A stretch of 64,000 nucleotides of DNA from positions 558,001 to 622,000 of the forward strand of contig JASFAU010000015.1 in assembly GCA_039704465.1 (NCBI GenBank), written 5' to 3'. Positions 29,355 to 40,627 of this stretch are shown piece by piece. The position numbers were made by a program, and so were the translations under genes. This DNA is from Plasmodiophora brassicae. Taxonomy: Eukaryota > Endomyxa > Phytomyxea > Plasmodiophorida > Plasmodiophoridae. Position 1 is the stretch's first letter; each line of letters opens with the position of its first letter. Under the pieces are notes generated by a model. It saw nothing but the letters and a program-made list of their open reading frames with translations, was not told the origin of the DNA and made no database searches.

Positions 29355-30599
29355 TCACTGCGACAGCAAGGTGGGACGCAGCAGTTCGAGGCACCGAGTA
29401 GGGGACGCGTCGCAAAGCATTTTGTCGGCGGCACCTGGAGCTTCAGCGAACTCGTAGACCTTGTCCTTGTGGTTATAGACGAACTCCATGCCCTTCAGGT
29501 TGGTCCAGTTCTGATGCTTGGCGTCGATGACGGCAGCAACTTGGTTGCCATCGCTGATGAGGATTTGCATTTGCGCATCGTCTTGGAAGACCGGGAGAAC
29601 ATGCTCTTCCAAACGCTTCACCAGGGTATTGTCGCAGCGCTGCCAGACGACCGAGGAACCTGCATGCATGCATCGATTCAGCTCGGGAAGGGCTTCGTCG
29701 AGATACGTGCGGAAGTGCTGGCGAAGCTCGCGACTCATGCTTTTGTTTTCGTTCTTGCGCACCTCCAGGACCAGCTGGTGCAGGACATCGGCTGTCGTAT
29801 CCACATTGCGCCCGGGAATGTTCGGGAACAGGGGAGTAGTGGTGGACACGTTACAGTACTCCAGGGCCTCTTTGGCTTCCAGGAGCCTGTCGGCGAGGAA
29901 CGGTTCTTTAAGTTCGGCCTCCAGGTGGTCTTCAGGCAGGAGGTCCTTCATGGCCGCGTACGGCTGGTAGCTGCCGGATCCCGGCGGGTTGAACGATTGC
30001 TTGTTGCTGCAGAACACGACGACAGCGTTCGGGTGCTGGCGGCGGATCTCGTCCCCGATGCTGTCCAGGAATACCTTCTGGGCATTAGGGTCCGGAATAC
30101 CGCACGAGTCATACTGCGACGAGCAGTACCCGAAGCTCAGATGGTACAGGCCAACGTGCACATTTTTCGCCTTAATGAGGCGAACGATGTTGTCCATAGG
30201 AGTCGGCGCGATCTGGAAGATGTCCACGACGGTGGGGCTGTCGAACAACTGGTCGATACGGTCCAGGAACGTGGAAGTTTCAGTTGCATTGCCGATGAAG
30301 AACTTCTCATATCGGACGGCTTCGCTCCTCGGATTCGGGACTCTCATGATGCGAACAGGGCTATTGCCGTTGCGGTACGTCTTGACCAGGAAGTCTCGCA
30401 GGTCGCCGTGCGCGCGATCAGCGTCAGCAACGCACGTGATCACGGCAGTCACGCTGCTGTACTTGCCGGCAGAGCTCACATAGTTCACCGCCACCTTGTC
30501 ATCCAACCTGACATCGGTGATCACAATGGCAGCCCTGCGATCTTGCGCAGCGACCAGGGACACGACGGCGACAGCGGCCAGAAGCGACATGCGCAGCAT
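29355..30599 (-). CDS. Secreted protein, weakly similar to nucleoside hydrolase fold
   Basis: 414 residues from the ATG at 30599, which opens the signal peptide MLRMSLLAAVAVVSLVAAQ; the frame continues upstream to 30767 but would bury this signal. After cleavage comes AAIVITDVRLDDKVAVNYVS, like the metal-binding start of inosine-uridine nucleoside hydrolases, but their DxDxxxDD motif is only partly kept. A helix-rich C-terminus has NENKSMSRELRQHFRTYLDE and several cysteines. Likely extracellular. The hydrolase assignment is tentative. Confidence 0.6.
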   Translation of the reverse strand: MLRMSLLAAVAVVSLVAAQDRRAAIVITDVRLDDKVAVNYVSSAGKYSSVTAVITCVADADRAHGDLRDFLVKTYRNGNSPVRIMRVPNPRSEAVRYEKFFIGNATETSTFLDRIDQLFDSPTVVDIFQIAPTPMDNIVRLIKAKNVHVGLYHLSFGYCSSQYDSCGIPDPNAQKVFLDSIGDEIRRQHPNAVVVFCSNKQSFNPPGSGSYQPYAAMKDLLPEDHLEAELKEPFLADRLLEAKEALEYCNVSTTTPLFPNIPGRNVDTTADVLHQLVLEVRKNENKSMSRELRQHFRTYLDEALPELNRCMHAGSSVVWQRCDNTLVKRLEEHVLPVFQDDAQMQILISDGNQVAAVIDAKHQNWTNLKGMEFVYNHKDKVYEFAEAPGAADKMLCDASPTRCLELLRPTLLSQ

Positions 30600-31381
30600 G
30601 GTCTTGGAGCCTTCGGACAGGAACAGTCGCAACGCCAGCGCAACGGTTTGAGGAATGACGACATGCCGACCGGCGGCCGGGCCCCCAGTCCAGCCAGGTC
30701 CAGGGGCGCCTGCGCAGTCCGCGTCGAAAATCGGGGCCTGTCCGTCGACAGGGACCCCGTCGTGCATGCAGGCAAGGCGCTATGTTTGGCACCAGGCGGC
30801 AGGCGGCGTGGGCTCTCAGCCTCTCACGCAGTGCGCGCAGTGAGCTCCCCAGTGACGCTTGACTGACTCTCGGGCAAGTGGCTCGAGAATCTTGACTCTC
30901 GGACAGCGGCAGGCGGGATGATATTGTCGTCGTTGACAATCGGCTCGTACTGAGGTGCAAGTCGTTAGCGCCCTCGGATCGCATCGCTCCAGTACAGGAG
31001 AACCCGCCGCGCTCCACAAAGTATGGGACGCATCCAGCTCGATCGTGAGAGCGATCGAGCTATGTTGAAGATAAGGAGCGTGGCCCCGACCAGCCATCCC
31101 TGGATCAACGCCACTGGCGACGCCCACAGGTGTCGACCCCGAGTGCGTCCCGTCGGGTTCCCTGATGACGACGCGAACTGACAAGGTGTGTTGACGCAGT
31201 GTTGGGGCACATTTTCGCTAAGCGCCGGTCATCTATATACAGTTTACGTTGAGTCGTGCATGCAGGCGATTCTACATTGCAAGGCCCCCTGGCCTAAAGT
31301 CGTTCTGTCGCCCTATAAGCCAGCTGTGTCTGGTGCGCTCGCACGACGCCCCAGAAGCAACCTACCTGGTGATCATCGACG
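30600..31381. other. Intergenic, no recognised gene
   Basis: About 780 bp upstream of the secreted-protein gene and upstream of the ORF at 31382. TCTATATACAG occurs near 31231 and CCCTATAAGCC near 31312, candidate TATA elements for the plus strand. A short plus frame before 31416 reads IDDEAFARQLQD, echoing a motif in the following ORF. Confidence 0.35.
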
Positions 31382-31774
31382 ATGAAGCGTTTGCACGCCA
31401 ACTACAGGACTAGCAGGTCCGTCAGATGGCCAGCCCACACGATGCCATGGACTCAAGCGGCAATCCTGAGCATCGACGACCGAGCTAGACTTGGCGCACG
31501 TCTGCTTCAAGACGAGAAAGACCAGCGAGCATGCGCAAGTGCCTTCACCAGGAGCCTGCAAGACGTCGAACAGTACCTGACCTGCATGCGGAATTACCAG
31601 AAGCAGGCCATGGACCCGTTGGAACAGCCGCGGCTCCTCATCACGATGTCGACGTCTGATGCCGAGCTGGCGCGTACGCGCGATAGGATCTACAAGGCGG
31701 AGCAAGAACTCTCGCGACAGTCGTCGCACGCCGATGCGGCGCAGCGTGAGCAGGGCGAGAAACATGGCATTTGA
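31382..31774 (+). CDS. Hypothetical helical ORF
   Basis: 130 codons: SIDDRARLGARLLQDEKDQR, then LQDVEQYLTCMRNYQKQ and AELARTRDRIYKAEQELSRQ, helical and charged, with no known family. The true start may lie in an upstream exon. It ends 5 bp before the inverted repeat block begins. Confidence 0.35.
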   Translation: MKRLHANYRTSRSVRWPAHTMPWTQAAILSIDDRARLGARLLQDEKDQRACASAFTRSLQDVEQYLTCMRNYQKQAMDPLEQPRLLITMSTSDAELARTRDRIYKAEQELSRQSSHADAAQREQGEKHGI

Positions 31775-31778
31775 CCGC

Positions 31779-31994
31779 TTACGGAATCGCTTCCTCAGCA
31801 GGAAGTCGCGCTGTCGGTACGACGCTAAAGGCGACGAACGACGGCGAGGCGGCCTGGCTCGCTAATATTGGCGACGGTGCGGCCCAGGACGACGATGACG
31901 ACCGTCCGGAATACGGGGTCCATGTCGCCGCGGTCGGGTTGTTGACGGCAAGCAGCGCGATGACAACGATGGTGATTGTGCTGTGCGACCGCAT
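31779..31994 (-). CDS. Candidate small secreted ORF in spacer D4
   Basis: 71 codons from the ATG at 31994, starting MRSHSTITIVVIALLAVNNP, the counterpart of the ORF at 5232. After the signal peptide it reads TAATWTPYSG and then a Ser/Ala-rich tail. The two copies diverge after TWTP. Coding status is uncertain. Confidence 0.3.
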   Translation of the reverse strand: MRSHSTITIVVIALLAVNNPTAATWTPYSGRSSSSSWAAPSPILASQAASPSFVAFSVVPTARLPAEEAIP

Positions 31995-32442
31995 CGGGTA
32001 TCGATCGGCGATCAACGAACCTTGCAACGTCCCAGATCGCCAGACGTGTGTGCGCGCCCGGGGTCGCTGAGGACGGCCTGCGGATCGCCGTTCACGTGAT
32101 CGAACCAGCGGAGAGAACTTGGGCCACGAATGGACAGACAGGGCAGGTGGAGGAACGGGCGTGGTGGTCGACCTGTAAGGCGACCGCAGTAGATGCAAGA
32201 TCGATCATCGGACTGGTGCGCCCCTGGTTGCTTACCCATGTCACTGCACAGAAGAACGCCACGGGCGCCCGGCCATCGAGCGCACCTGGCCGCCTATACC
32301 GGGCAAGGAGAGCGCTGGGACAGGACAGGGCCCGAGCGGCACGCCGGCCAGCATGTCGAGTGTGAACGCGCGCGGGCACACAGCAAGGATCTCTCCCCAA
32401 TGCAACACACAGTGGACGTACACACGCCGTCACGACCAGGGT
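31995..32442 (-). repeat. Spacer D4
   Basis: Counterpart of spacers D1 and D2, inverted. Contains GCGCGCGGGCACACAGCAAG, as in the region after each A tail. No conserved reading frame. Confidence 0.5.
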
Positions 32443-32940
32443 CGAACGGTTTAATGGCTGTGGAAGCAGTTGATGCACTGCGCCTAATTGAACGGGCTGC
32501 GTTGGAAGCCGGTGCAATCGCAGGCGGCGCAGGTGGCGGATGCTCCCTGCCCGGTCGGGGCCCGGCACCGCGCCGGATCGCCGTGCCCGTCGCTCGCCGA
32601 CGACCGTTCCCCGGCGTCCTTGGCCTTCGACGCCATCTGCGCTTTGCGCCTGACGGCATCCTCGGCAAGCAGCGGCGCCATCGGCCGCGCGATGAGCGCC
32701 TGGGCACGCGTTGGACCCCCTGTCGGTGGCGCCGGTGCCGACAACGTCGTGGTCGTCGCGGGCCTGACGACGTACGTCACGTCGACCTAGTGGCGAGGGC
32801 CTGGCATCCAACGACGCCGCCGCCGTCGTCCTCCTTGCGGCGCCGACTCGTGTTGCACCGCTGCATGCGCCAACACGCGCTCCAGGCTCACCCGGAGCGG
32901 GAAACGCCATGCCTGATTGAAGTTTGAACTCCATCCAGTC
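32443..32940 (-). pseudogene. Decayed copy of the A 3' tail (copy 4)
   Basis: In the A frame it reads PLLAEDAVRRKAQMASKAKD and CAACDCTGFQRSPFN, then hits a TAG created by a small insertion inside the zinc tail (GTTCAATTAGGCGCAG on the minus strand). The last part, INCFHSH, is beyond the stop. The upstream MAFPAPGEPGARVG region, shared with copies 2 and 3, is in another frame. Confidence 0.7.
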
Positions 32941-33161
32941 AGCGCCGGAACGAGGCGTCGTCCGCTGCGCTGCCGGTGCACATCAAACGCGCGACGGGAT
33001 TCCACGTGCTACATGACCCAGCAGACACCATACCGCAAACGTCAACAGCGCGTCGGCGAAGACAACCATGGCCAGTCCGACCTGCGGTTATACGAAACCA
33101 TCCATCACACGATCTGCTGTTTAATCGCAATTCGGGCAACTTGGGACAAGATGCAACACGC

Positions 33162-34975
33162 TCAGGCCATATCGAGTTCGGCCGCCCGACGACACTCTCC
33201 GCATTGGCCTTTCTGCCGCTGGTGGAAGCAAAGGCCCTTACCACCACAGGCCTTGCAATGGTATTTATACCTGTCATGGTTGCAGATACTGCTTCCTCGG
33301 CACTCCCGGCACTGCTGCCTCTGTCGGTCGTGTGGACAAATGCCCTTCCCTCCACAATCTCCGCAAAGGTATGTCCGTCTCCCATGCACACAGGTGCCGG
33401 CACCGCCGCATGTCGTGCAATCCCATTTCCGTCGTCCATGCGGTTCACAGAAATTGTGCGGACTGCAGATCTTGCACATATGTTTGTGATGACAATGCTC
33501 ACATGACTTACGGGGACGTCGGGGTGGTTTCGGCAGCCTCTGCTGCAACTGTAAACCGCCCATGTTGACAGATTCGTCTGTGGTACACTGAGGCCGCACT
33601 GCTTCAGGTAGGACCGGGACAGCAGTACTGCAGCGGTCGTGGCTAGATGCAGCGAGCGACTGCAGAGAAGGGGGTTCGCTTATGATCCTGCTGAAGGTGC
33701 CGTAGTCGCCTTCACGAATCTGAGCCGGATTCAGTGGTGCTGGAGTGAACAGGTTCCAGGCGTATGGGTCGGCGGCGACTTGATTCTGCCAGCAGTACTG
33801 CATCGATTGCGAGGCAATGCACTCAGCTGCGGAAAGTACATTGGTGGGCGCCGTTTCCATCCAGTGTCCATTGTCGGGGAACTGCGGTCTCTGTAAACCT
33901 ATAGAGGACTGGGGACAGCAGTCGGCGTCGTCTGGACGTGCCGCGGCGTGGGAAACGTCAGACGCGATACGAGAGGTGTCTATGGAGTGGGCATCAATGG
34001 GAATGTCCCCGATGGCGTGAGCCGGCCATGTGCTCAGAGAGGTGCCAGGTGGTTCTTGGGTAGCGATTTGCGGCTGCAAATCAACTTGAATGGAGCTGAT
34101 AGGGGGAGTGAAAAGCATTGGGGAAATGCCCTTCAGAGTTGATAAAAGAGAGCAGATTCATATCAGAAAGGACGGATGATACCCCTCGCACCTCATTTCC
34201 GATGCTGGAGACGTCGTCATTGCCAGCGGGAGATGTTGACCAGAGGCCATGTTCGCCATACCAGGGATCTACCGGAAGATGAACGTCATTGGGAGGACAA
34301 TCGTTGGAGTTAAATGGAGAGGGAAATTGCTCATCTGCGTGGGCGAATGGCAAGAAAGGCGCACGGATCGATGACGATGGTACGTTTCCGTTGCTCGTTT
34401 CGCCATCGACGGCTGACGATGGCCGCGGAACGCCATAACTGATTACAAGGTCGCCTGAGACAAGGTCTGGACAGTGCCGTGGCAGGCTATATGCACAAGA
34501 GAGCGACTCCGACACGATTTGGTCAGCTTCAGGTCGCGGGCCGGCTTGAATTTGGTTGTGGATGATTGATTCTGGATGCCAGGCGTAGATGTCGCCGACA
34601 GGAATCCCCACATTATCGCGGAGTGGCCAACAATCGGATACCCCTGCTAATGCCGCCTGGTACTGAGCGCTTCCGCCGCCGACGAACTCGTCATCGGTGG
34701 CTGAATCGGCGTGTAGTAAGGTACGACCACCGAGGTCTATATGGACGGTCACATGTGGTCAGGTAGTAGGCAAACAATGAACATGTGCAACTTCACTGAC
34801 GGTGAAACAGGTCCGAGTTGACGTCTGGGGGAGACACGTCAGACTGGGTCCAGCTGACGTCTGATGCCGGAGCTAGCGCACCGGTACCTGCACCGAGATG
34901 CTGCGATATCACCGATGCCACTAACGTCAGCTGGCATGCGACCAGGACGACTGCAAGTGTTGCCCACGATGTCAT
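33162..34975 (-). pseudogene. B3: copy of B1 with the same frameshift
   Basis: Exon 1 is 34801-34975 with the signal peptide MTSWATLAVVLVACQLTLVA, then the GTCAGT..TATAG intron, and exon 2 starts at 34736. The frame breaks at the same CACTCCCCCTATCAG site as in B1 (stop at 34081) and continues in the second frame to 33162. The six Cys/His modules are intact in that second frame (CVHGRRTYLCGDC, CNHDRYKYHCKAC, CFHQRQKGQCGEC). Substitutions relative to B1 are scattered. Confidence 0.75.
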
Positions 34976-35350
34976 TCCACACGCGCTGATTCCAGATCTG
35001 CGAAATACAATATGATCCGGCGCAATTCTGAGTCCGTCGGACTGTCTCCGTGGCATATTAGGGCGAGTGCCATAGAGCAAGGCTGGCTGAGGCTACCGGA
35101 CGCCATGCGGTGTGCTCGGGGGTAGAGCAATTCGACCTGCACCCGGACATGATCGTCGCCGGTAAAGGCATGCCCTGCGGGATGGTCCCGATCGGCGCCT
35201 GCGCCTTCAACAAGTACATGGCGATGCTCACACCGAGTGACGTGTGTGCCCGGGGTCGCTGAGGGTTCCCTGCGGATCGCCGTTCGCGCGATCGAGCCAA
35301 CGGAGAGCACCATCAGAACAACGTCAAGGGCACGACCAGGGTCGAACGGT
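34976..35350 (-). repeat. Spacer between tail copy 5 and B3
   Basis: Matches the B1-proximal part of spacer D1 (for example ACACGTCACTCGGTGTGAGC on the minus strand), but the distal part present in D1 is deleted. It should contain the B3 promoter. No gene. Confidence 0.5.
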
Positions 35351-35760
35351 TTAATGGCTGCAGAAACAGTTGATGCACTGCGCCTTGAACGGGCTTCGGG
35401 TGCTCCCTGCCCGTTCTGGGCACTGGCACCGGTCGTTCCCGGCGTCCATTGTCTTCGACGCCATCTGCGCTTTGCGCCTGGCGGCCTCCGCGACAAGCAG
35501 CGGCGCCATCCGCGCGGTGGGCGTCTGGGCACGCGTTGGGACGCCTTTCGGTGGCGCCGGTGCCGACAACGTCGTGGTGGTCGCGAGCCTTATGTACGAC
35601 GAACGTCACGTCGACCAAGTGGCGAGGGCCTGGCATCCAACGACGCCGCCGCCGTCGTCGTCCTTGCGGCGCCGACGCGCGCGGTTGCACCGCTGCACGC
35701 GTCAACACGCGCTCCAGGCTCACCCGGAGCGGGAAACGCCATGCCTGATTGAACCCCATC
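35351..35760 (-). pseudogene. Decayed copy of the A 3' tail (copy 5)
   Basis: Reads MSAPAPPKGVPTRAQTPTAR and AQMASKTMDAG, then CPERAGSTRSPFKAQCINC followed by FCSH*. The CVACDC half of the zinc motif is deleted and one histidine of FHSH is replaced, so the site is lost. Confidence 0.7.
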
Positions 35761-35982
35761 CAGTCAGGGCCGGAACGAGGCGTCGTCCGCTGCGCTGCCG
35801 GTGCACGTCAAACGCGGGACGCGATTTCACGTGCTAAACCCAGAAACTTCAACAGCGGGTCGACGAGGACTACCATTGCCAGTCCCACCAGCGGTTATAA
35901 CTAGACTTATACGAACCCATCCATCACACGATTTGCTCTTTAATCGCAATTTGCGCAGATATTGGGACAAGATGCAACACGC

Positions 35983-38031
35983 TCAGGCCATTGCGAGCTC
36001 GGCCGCCCGACGACACTGTCCGCATCGGTCTTTCCGCCGTTGGTGGACGCAAAGGCCTTTGCCACCACAGGCCCTGCACTCGTATTTATACTTGTCGTGC
36101 TTGCAGAAACTGCCTCCTCGACACTCCCGGCAACGGTCCCTCCGTCGGTCGTGTGGACAAATGCCCTTCCCTCCACAAACTCCGCAACTGTAGGTCAGTC
36201 TCCCATGCACACAGGTGCCGGGACCGCCGCATATCGTGCAATCCCATTTCCGTCGTCCATGCGCTTCACAGAACCTGTGGGGACTGCAGATCTTGCAGTT
36301 ATGTTGATGACGCCCATGCTCACATTTCTTACTGGGACGTCGGGGTCGACGCCCATGAGGTTTCGGCAGCCCCTGCTGCAACTGTAAACCGCTCATGTTG
36401 ACAGATTCTTCAGTGGTACCTTGAGCCCGCACTGGTTCAGGTGGGAACGGGACAGCAGTGCAGCGGTCGTGGCTGGATGCAGCAAGCGACTCCAGGGAAG
36501 GGGGTTCGCTTATGATCCTGCTGAAGGTGCCGTAGTCGCCCTCACGAATCTGAGTCGGAATCAGTGCTGCTGGAATGAACATATTGTAGGCGTATTGGTC
36601 GGCGGCGACTTGATTCTGCGAGCGCTGCATCGATTGCGAGGCAATGCACTCAGCTGCAGAAAGCACATAGGAGGGCCCTGTTTCCATCCAATGTCCATTG
36701 TCGGGGAACTGCGGTTTCTGTAAAGCTAGAGAGGACAGGGGACAGCAGTCGGCATCGTCCGAGATACGTGCCGCGGCGTGGGAAAGAGACACGATACGAG
36801 AGGTGTCTATGGAGTGGGTATCAATGGGAATGTCCCCGATGGCGTGAGCCGGCCATGTGCTCAAAAAGGTGTCAGGTGGTATCTGGGTAGCGATTTGCGA
36901 CTGTAACGCAATTTGAATGGAGCTGGTTGGGGAGTGAAAGGCATTGGGGAAATGCCCGTCAGAGTTGATGAAAGAGAGCAGGTCCACATCAGAAAGGACG
37001 GATGATACCCCTGGCACATCATTCCCGATGCTGGAGACGACATTGCCAGCGGGAGGTGTTGACCAGAGGCCATGTTCGCCATACCAGGGATCTACCGGAA
37101 GATGAACGTCAGTGGGAGGACAATCGTTGGGGTTAAGATGAGAGAGAAACTGCTCATCTGCATGGGCGGATGGCAAGGGGAACTGCCCTCCAAGGTTAAT
37201 AAAAGAGGGCAGATCCATATCAGAAAGGACGGATGATACCCCTAGCACGTCGTTCCCGAAGCTGTAGACAACATTGCCAGCGGGGGATGTCGACCAGAAG
37301 CCATGTTCGTCATGCCAGGGGTCTACCGAAAGATCAATGTAAGTGGGAAGGTACTCGTTGGAGTTGAACCGAGTGAGAATCTCCTCATCAGCATGGGAGT
37401 TTGTCAGCATTGGCATACTGATTGGTGGCGATAACATGTTTCCGTTGCTAGTGAAGGCGCCATCGACAGTTGACCATGGCGGCCGAATGCCATAGCTAAG
37501 GTCGCTTGAGGCAAGGGTAGGGGAGAGCCACGACAGCTGGTTTGTAGCAGGGTGCGACTCATCCACGAGGTGAGTTTCAGGTCGCGGGTCTGCTTGAATT
37601 GGATTGTGCAAAGTTGATTCTGGGCGCCAGACGTGGTCATTGCCGGCAGGAAACTCCACATCATCGAGAAGTGGCCACCAATCTGATACCTGTGCTAACG
37701 ACGCCTTGTACTGAGCGCTTCCGTCGATGACGTCGTCAGCGGTGGCTGAATAGGCGTGTAGTAAAGCACGATCACCGAGGTCTATATGGGCGGCCACATG
37801 TGGTCAGGTAGGAGGAAACAGTGAACATGTGCACCTTCACTGACAGTGCAATAGGTCCGAGTTGACGTCTGGTGGAGATACGTCAGACTCGGTCCATGGC
37901 CAGCTGGCGTCTGCTGTCGGAGCTAGCGAGCATTCAGCACCTCCATCGAGATTCTGCGATGTCTGGGGTGTCACTAACGTCAGCTGGCATGCCACCAGGA
38001 CGACAGCAAGTGTTTTCGTCCACAATGTCAT
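35983..38031 (-). CDS. B4: secreted protein with six C-terminal Cys/His modules (intact)
   Basis: Exons 37845-38031 and 35983-37781, with the family's GTCAGT..TATAG intron; 661 residues. Signal peptide MTLWTKTLAVVLVACQLTLV is the same as in B2. It carries the doubled GLWSTSPAGNVV segment, like B2, and six modules C-x-H-x6-C-x2-C (CEHGRHQHNCKIC, CVHGRLTYSCGVC, CKHDKYKYECRAC and others). At the C4/C5 homopolymer that breaks B1 and B3 it keeps four C. With B2 it is one of the two copies that can make a full protein. Confidence 0.75.
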
Positions 38032-38495
38032 TTCCAGACGCGAGGACGTCTCCAGATCAGAAGTGATCCGCGGCGCAATATTCTGAGCCCGTCGGACTGT
38101 CTCTGCAGCTCCACGGACTGGTTCTGCAGCTCCATGGACTGGTTCTGCACGCGCCAGTACCATGTTCCTGTATTGATGACTGCAAATGGTAGCGCGGCTG
38201 CTACGTGATTGGACGCGTTGTAATGGCAATGAACGAGACCGACGATGAGGCGCCCTTTCGAGGTCATTGCCTGGATGGCGCGCTGTTTATAAGATGGGTG
38301 CCTGGAGAATGTTCTCCAGGCTTTCGGGCAGTTGAGACTCGTCAGGATGCATCATCAGGTGTTTTCTGCGGGTGCGGCTCGTGGTGGTAGCCATCGCCGC
38401 CGGCGTACACACGCGGCCGTGAGGTAGTATTGGACGGCTGCTTCACCCAGCTTCACATCAGGACAACAGAATCACGTCCGCTCTACGCGCGACTG

Positions 38496-39038
38496 TTATC
38501 GATTGATGGAGAGCCGAATCAACGGTGAGTACGCCAAATGGAATGGTGTCATCACGAGTGACGCCTGGGTCACCGCCTGACGGCCCAGCTTATCGAGCAA
38601 CCGGTCCTGGCACTGTGATTCACCCCGAGCCAAGGAGCCGCCCAGGAGCCCCTTGCGGACGTGCCTGTTGATGCGTCCGACGTCGAGCCAGGGTGGGGCA
38701 GCAATCGTGTACTCGACGCCCGGCGGCTGCGATGTGTCGATGTGCAGGTGGCCCTCCAGTACGGCACCAGGCGGCATCGCCCACGCGTTGCTGTTGACGC
38801 GAGCCGAACGCGCGCTACCTGGGGTACTATATTGGAGGTCGGCCCGTCGTGTCAGTCGCACCACCGAAGGCGCCGTCGATACGTTCCTCGCACTCGCCTG
38901 GTACCAGCGGCACGCTTCTCGTGTGCGATGCGATCAGTGACCTGAGCGGTGCCGCTGCGCGACGATTAACTTACCCCAGTTGACGGCCTCCTGGGCAAGC
39001 ATCCCCATGCCGAAGCCGACGGCCTCCCGCAGCGCCAT
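38496..39038 (-). CDS. Hypothetical three-exon protein
   Basis: Exons 38975-39038, 38865-38897 (33-nt micro-exon) and 38496-38818; introns 77 and 46 nt, all phase 1; 139 residues. Starts MALREAVGFGMGMLAQEAVN, later AWAMPPGAVLEGHLHIDTSQ and LLDKLGRQAVTQASLVMTP. The frame of exon 1 is open upstream to a TTAG acceptor at 39138 (RRLVVPGAFVYRGHGH), so the true start may lie in an earlier exon. No family recognised. Convergent with nothing; B4's promoter is 465 bp away. Confidence 0.4.
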
Positions 39039-39293
39039 CGCGCCGTTTGTTGCTCTACTGTGGCCGTGCCCTCTGTACACGAACGCGCCCGGTACGACCA
39101 GTCTCCGGTGGCCGACGTGCCCCCACCCAGTCGAGCTCTAACGGTCGTCCGATCGGGTCACAGTGGCGAGTCATGGTGTAGATATTAGGGCTTGGACTGA
39201 CGGTGTTGCACGATACCGTTGGCGTCGTCGTCGGCGTCGTTGTTGTTGGTTTGGCCAGTTTTGGTGTGATGGGTTTGAACCCTGGAGGGCTGC

Positions 39294-39497
39294 TTACGTA
39301 TCGCTTCCGCGAATCAGACCCATCGTAAGTAGTTCAAACCTGAGACGATACCCGTTGATATCACGAATGCGTCGAACGTACACGTTGCTCTGCATGAACT
39401 GGCGTCGTTGCACATAGTCAGGTTTGAAACCAGGAACGTTAGGCCGGGTTATTCCCGTCCCGAACAATTGTAAGCGCAGACCGAACTCGGACGACAT
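39294..39497 (-). CDS. Small hypothetical ORF
   Basis: 67 codons: starts MSSEFGLRLQLFGTGITRPN, later DYVQRRQFMQSNVYVRRIRD and INGYRLRFELL. The composition looks protein-like and it ends at GATACGTAAGC, which could be a splice donor leading to the gene at 39038. No known family. Confidence 0.3.
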   Translation of the reverse strand: MSSEFGLRLQLFGTGITRPNVPGFKPDYVQRRQFMQSNVYVRRIRDINGYRLRFELLTMGLIRGSDT

Positions 39498-39588
39498 TCT
39501 GTGGAACGACCGCCCACCGTGAACGTCGTGGTCGAGAGCCAGGCTGTCCGTGCAATCGTCAAGCCACTACGTATAGCTTTCAGAAAGT

Positions 39589-40179
39589 TTATAGAGCTTT
39601 GACAGACTTTGTTGGTAGCGTTGCCGAGGATCGGCGGCGCTGGCCCAGGATCTGGAGGCCAGCGTCGAACGCATGCAGGGACTCGACGAGAACGACGGTG
39701 GTCAGGGCGGCCATAGCCAACGTCAGGTACGTGATCGCATTGATGCACCAGGCTTCGTCCCGCGCTTTCATGCGGTACATCAGGTAGACGAGCTGGGCGA
39801 ACTGGCTGAGGATCCAGGCGCACCCGGCAACCCTTGGCACCAGCAAGGACGCGCTCAGCACGTGCCATTGACGAAGAAGCCAGCGCTGCGCGCGATTGAT
39901 GACCAAGAGCGCTAGGGGGAGGAAAAAGAGTGCCATCCATCGCCAGGAGCGGAAAGCACGGTACAGCCGCCTCGTTGACGTTGCCGACCAGGACCGTTCG
40001 GCTCCATCGCGCACCGAATTCATGAATGCGTTCAAACTGGTCATGTAAACGATCACCGCCACCATCAGCGCGGCGGTCTCCAGGGCCGCGATGAAACGGC
40101 GGCGCCGGACCCGCTCAGGCGACTCCTTGTGCACGGCAATGAACGGGTCGATCGCAATCATCTGCTCTTGCAGCGACAT
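39589..40179 (-). CDS. Multi-pass membrane protein, unknown family
   Basis: 196 residues, start MSLQEQMIAIDPFIAVHKES. Four hydrophobic segments: AALMVAVIVYMTSLNAF, MALFFLPLALLVI, a middle segment around VAGCAWILSQFAQLVYLMY and YLTLAMAALTTVVLVESL. Basic clusters (RVRRRRF, RRSSAT) flank the membrane region. Divergent from the ACSL gene, with 448 bp between the starts. Confidence 0.55.
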   Translation of the reverse strand: MSLQEQMIAIDPFIAVHKESPERVRRRRFIAALETAALMVAVIVYMTSLNAFMNSVRDGAERSWSATSTRRLYRAFRSWRWMALFFLPLALLVINRAQRWLLRQWHVLSASLLVPRVAGCAWILSQFAQLVYLMYRMKARDEAWCINAITYLTLAMAALTTVVLVESLHAFDAGLQILGQRRRSSATLPTKSVKAL

Positions 40180-40627
40180 TCTGTTAAGCTGATTCGAGGG
40201 GGGCGGGGGGCGGGGGCGGCAGTCGACCGCGATCGAGTTATCTCAAACGCGTGACCAGCTGGCTCGGTGCGGATCGTTCGCGAACGCTTGCACAGATATA
40301 ACAATGCGGGCGCTGGGCGCAGATACCAACGTACGAACACTCGAACATGCCGCGTGACGTCACCAGGGGTCGTCCCCGTGTGACTCATGGCAACAGAATA
40401 GCATTGGACGAACGATATTGCAGAGCGAACGGTCACAACTTCCGGCAGAACTGACCTTGTTGTATTGTTCCCCTTTTTTTGTCGCTGTAGCCGCGACGCG
40501 CACACCGTCCGTCAGTGGTGGTGTCATCGCGAAGGCCGCCTACATACCAACAGCGACACCCATCTCCACCAGTGTGGGTCGGAGTGAGTTTTTGGAGGTG
40601 GCGCGTCGAGAAGGTAACCTGGGAGGG
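40180..40627. promoter_or_regulatory. Divergent region between membrane protein and ACSL
   Basis: 448 bp between start codons on opposite strands. Contains a GGGGGCGGGGGGCGGGGGCGG tract near 40199-40219 and a CCCTTTTTTTGTCG pyrimidine tract near 40471. No gene was recognised. Confidence 0.4.

Larger units (their letters stand above)
31779..38250 (-). repeat. Repeat block 2 (inverted copy of block 1)
   Basis: On the minus strand, from 38250 downward: B4, tail copy 5 (35760-35351), short spacer, B3, tail copy 4 (32940-32443) and spacer D4 to 31779. The unit order differs from block 1 (B1 then B2), and B3 shares the B1 frameshift, so this is not one simple inversion-duplication. Confidence 0.85.
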
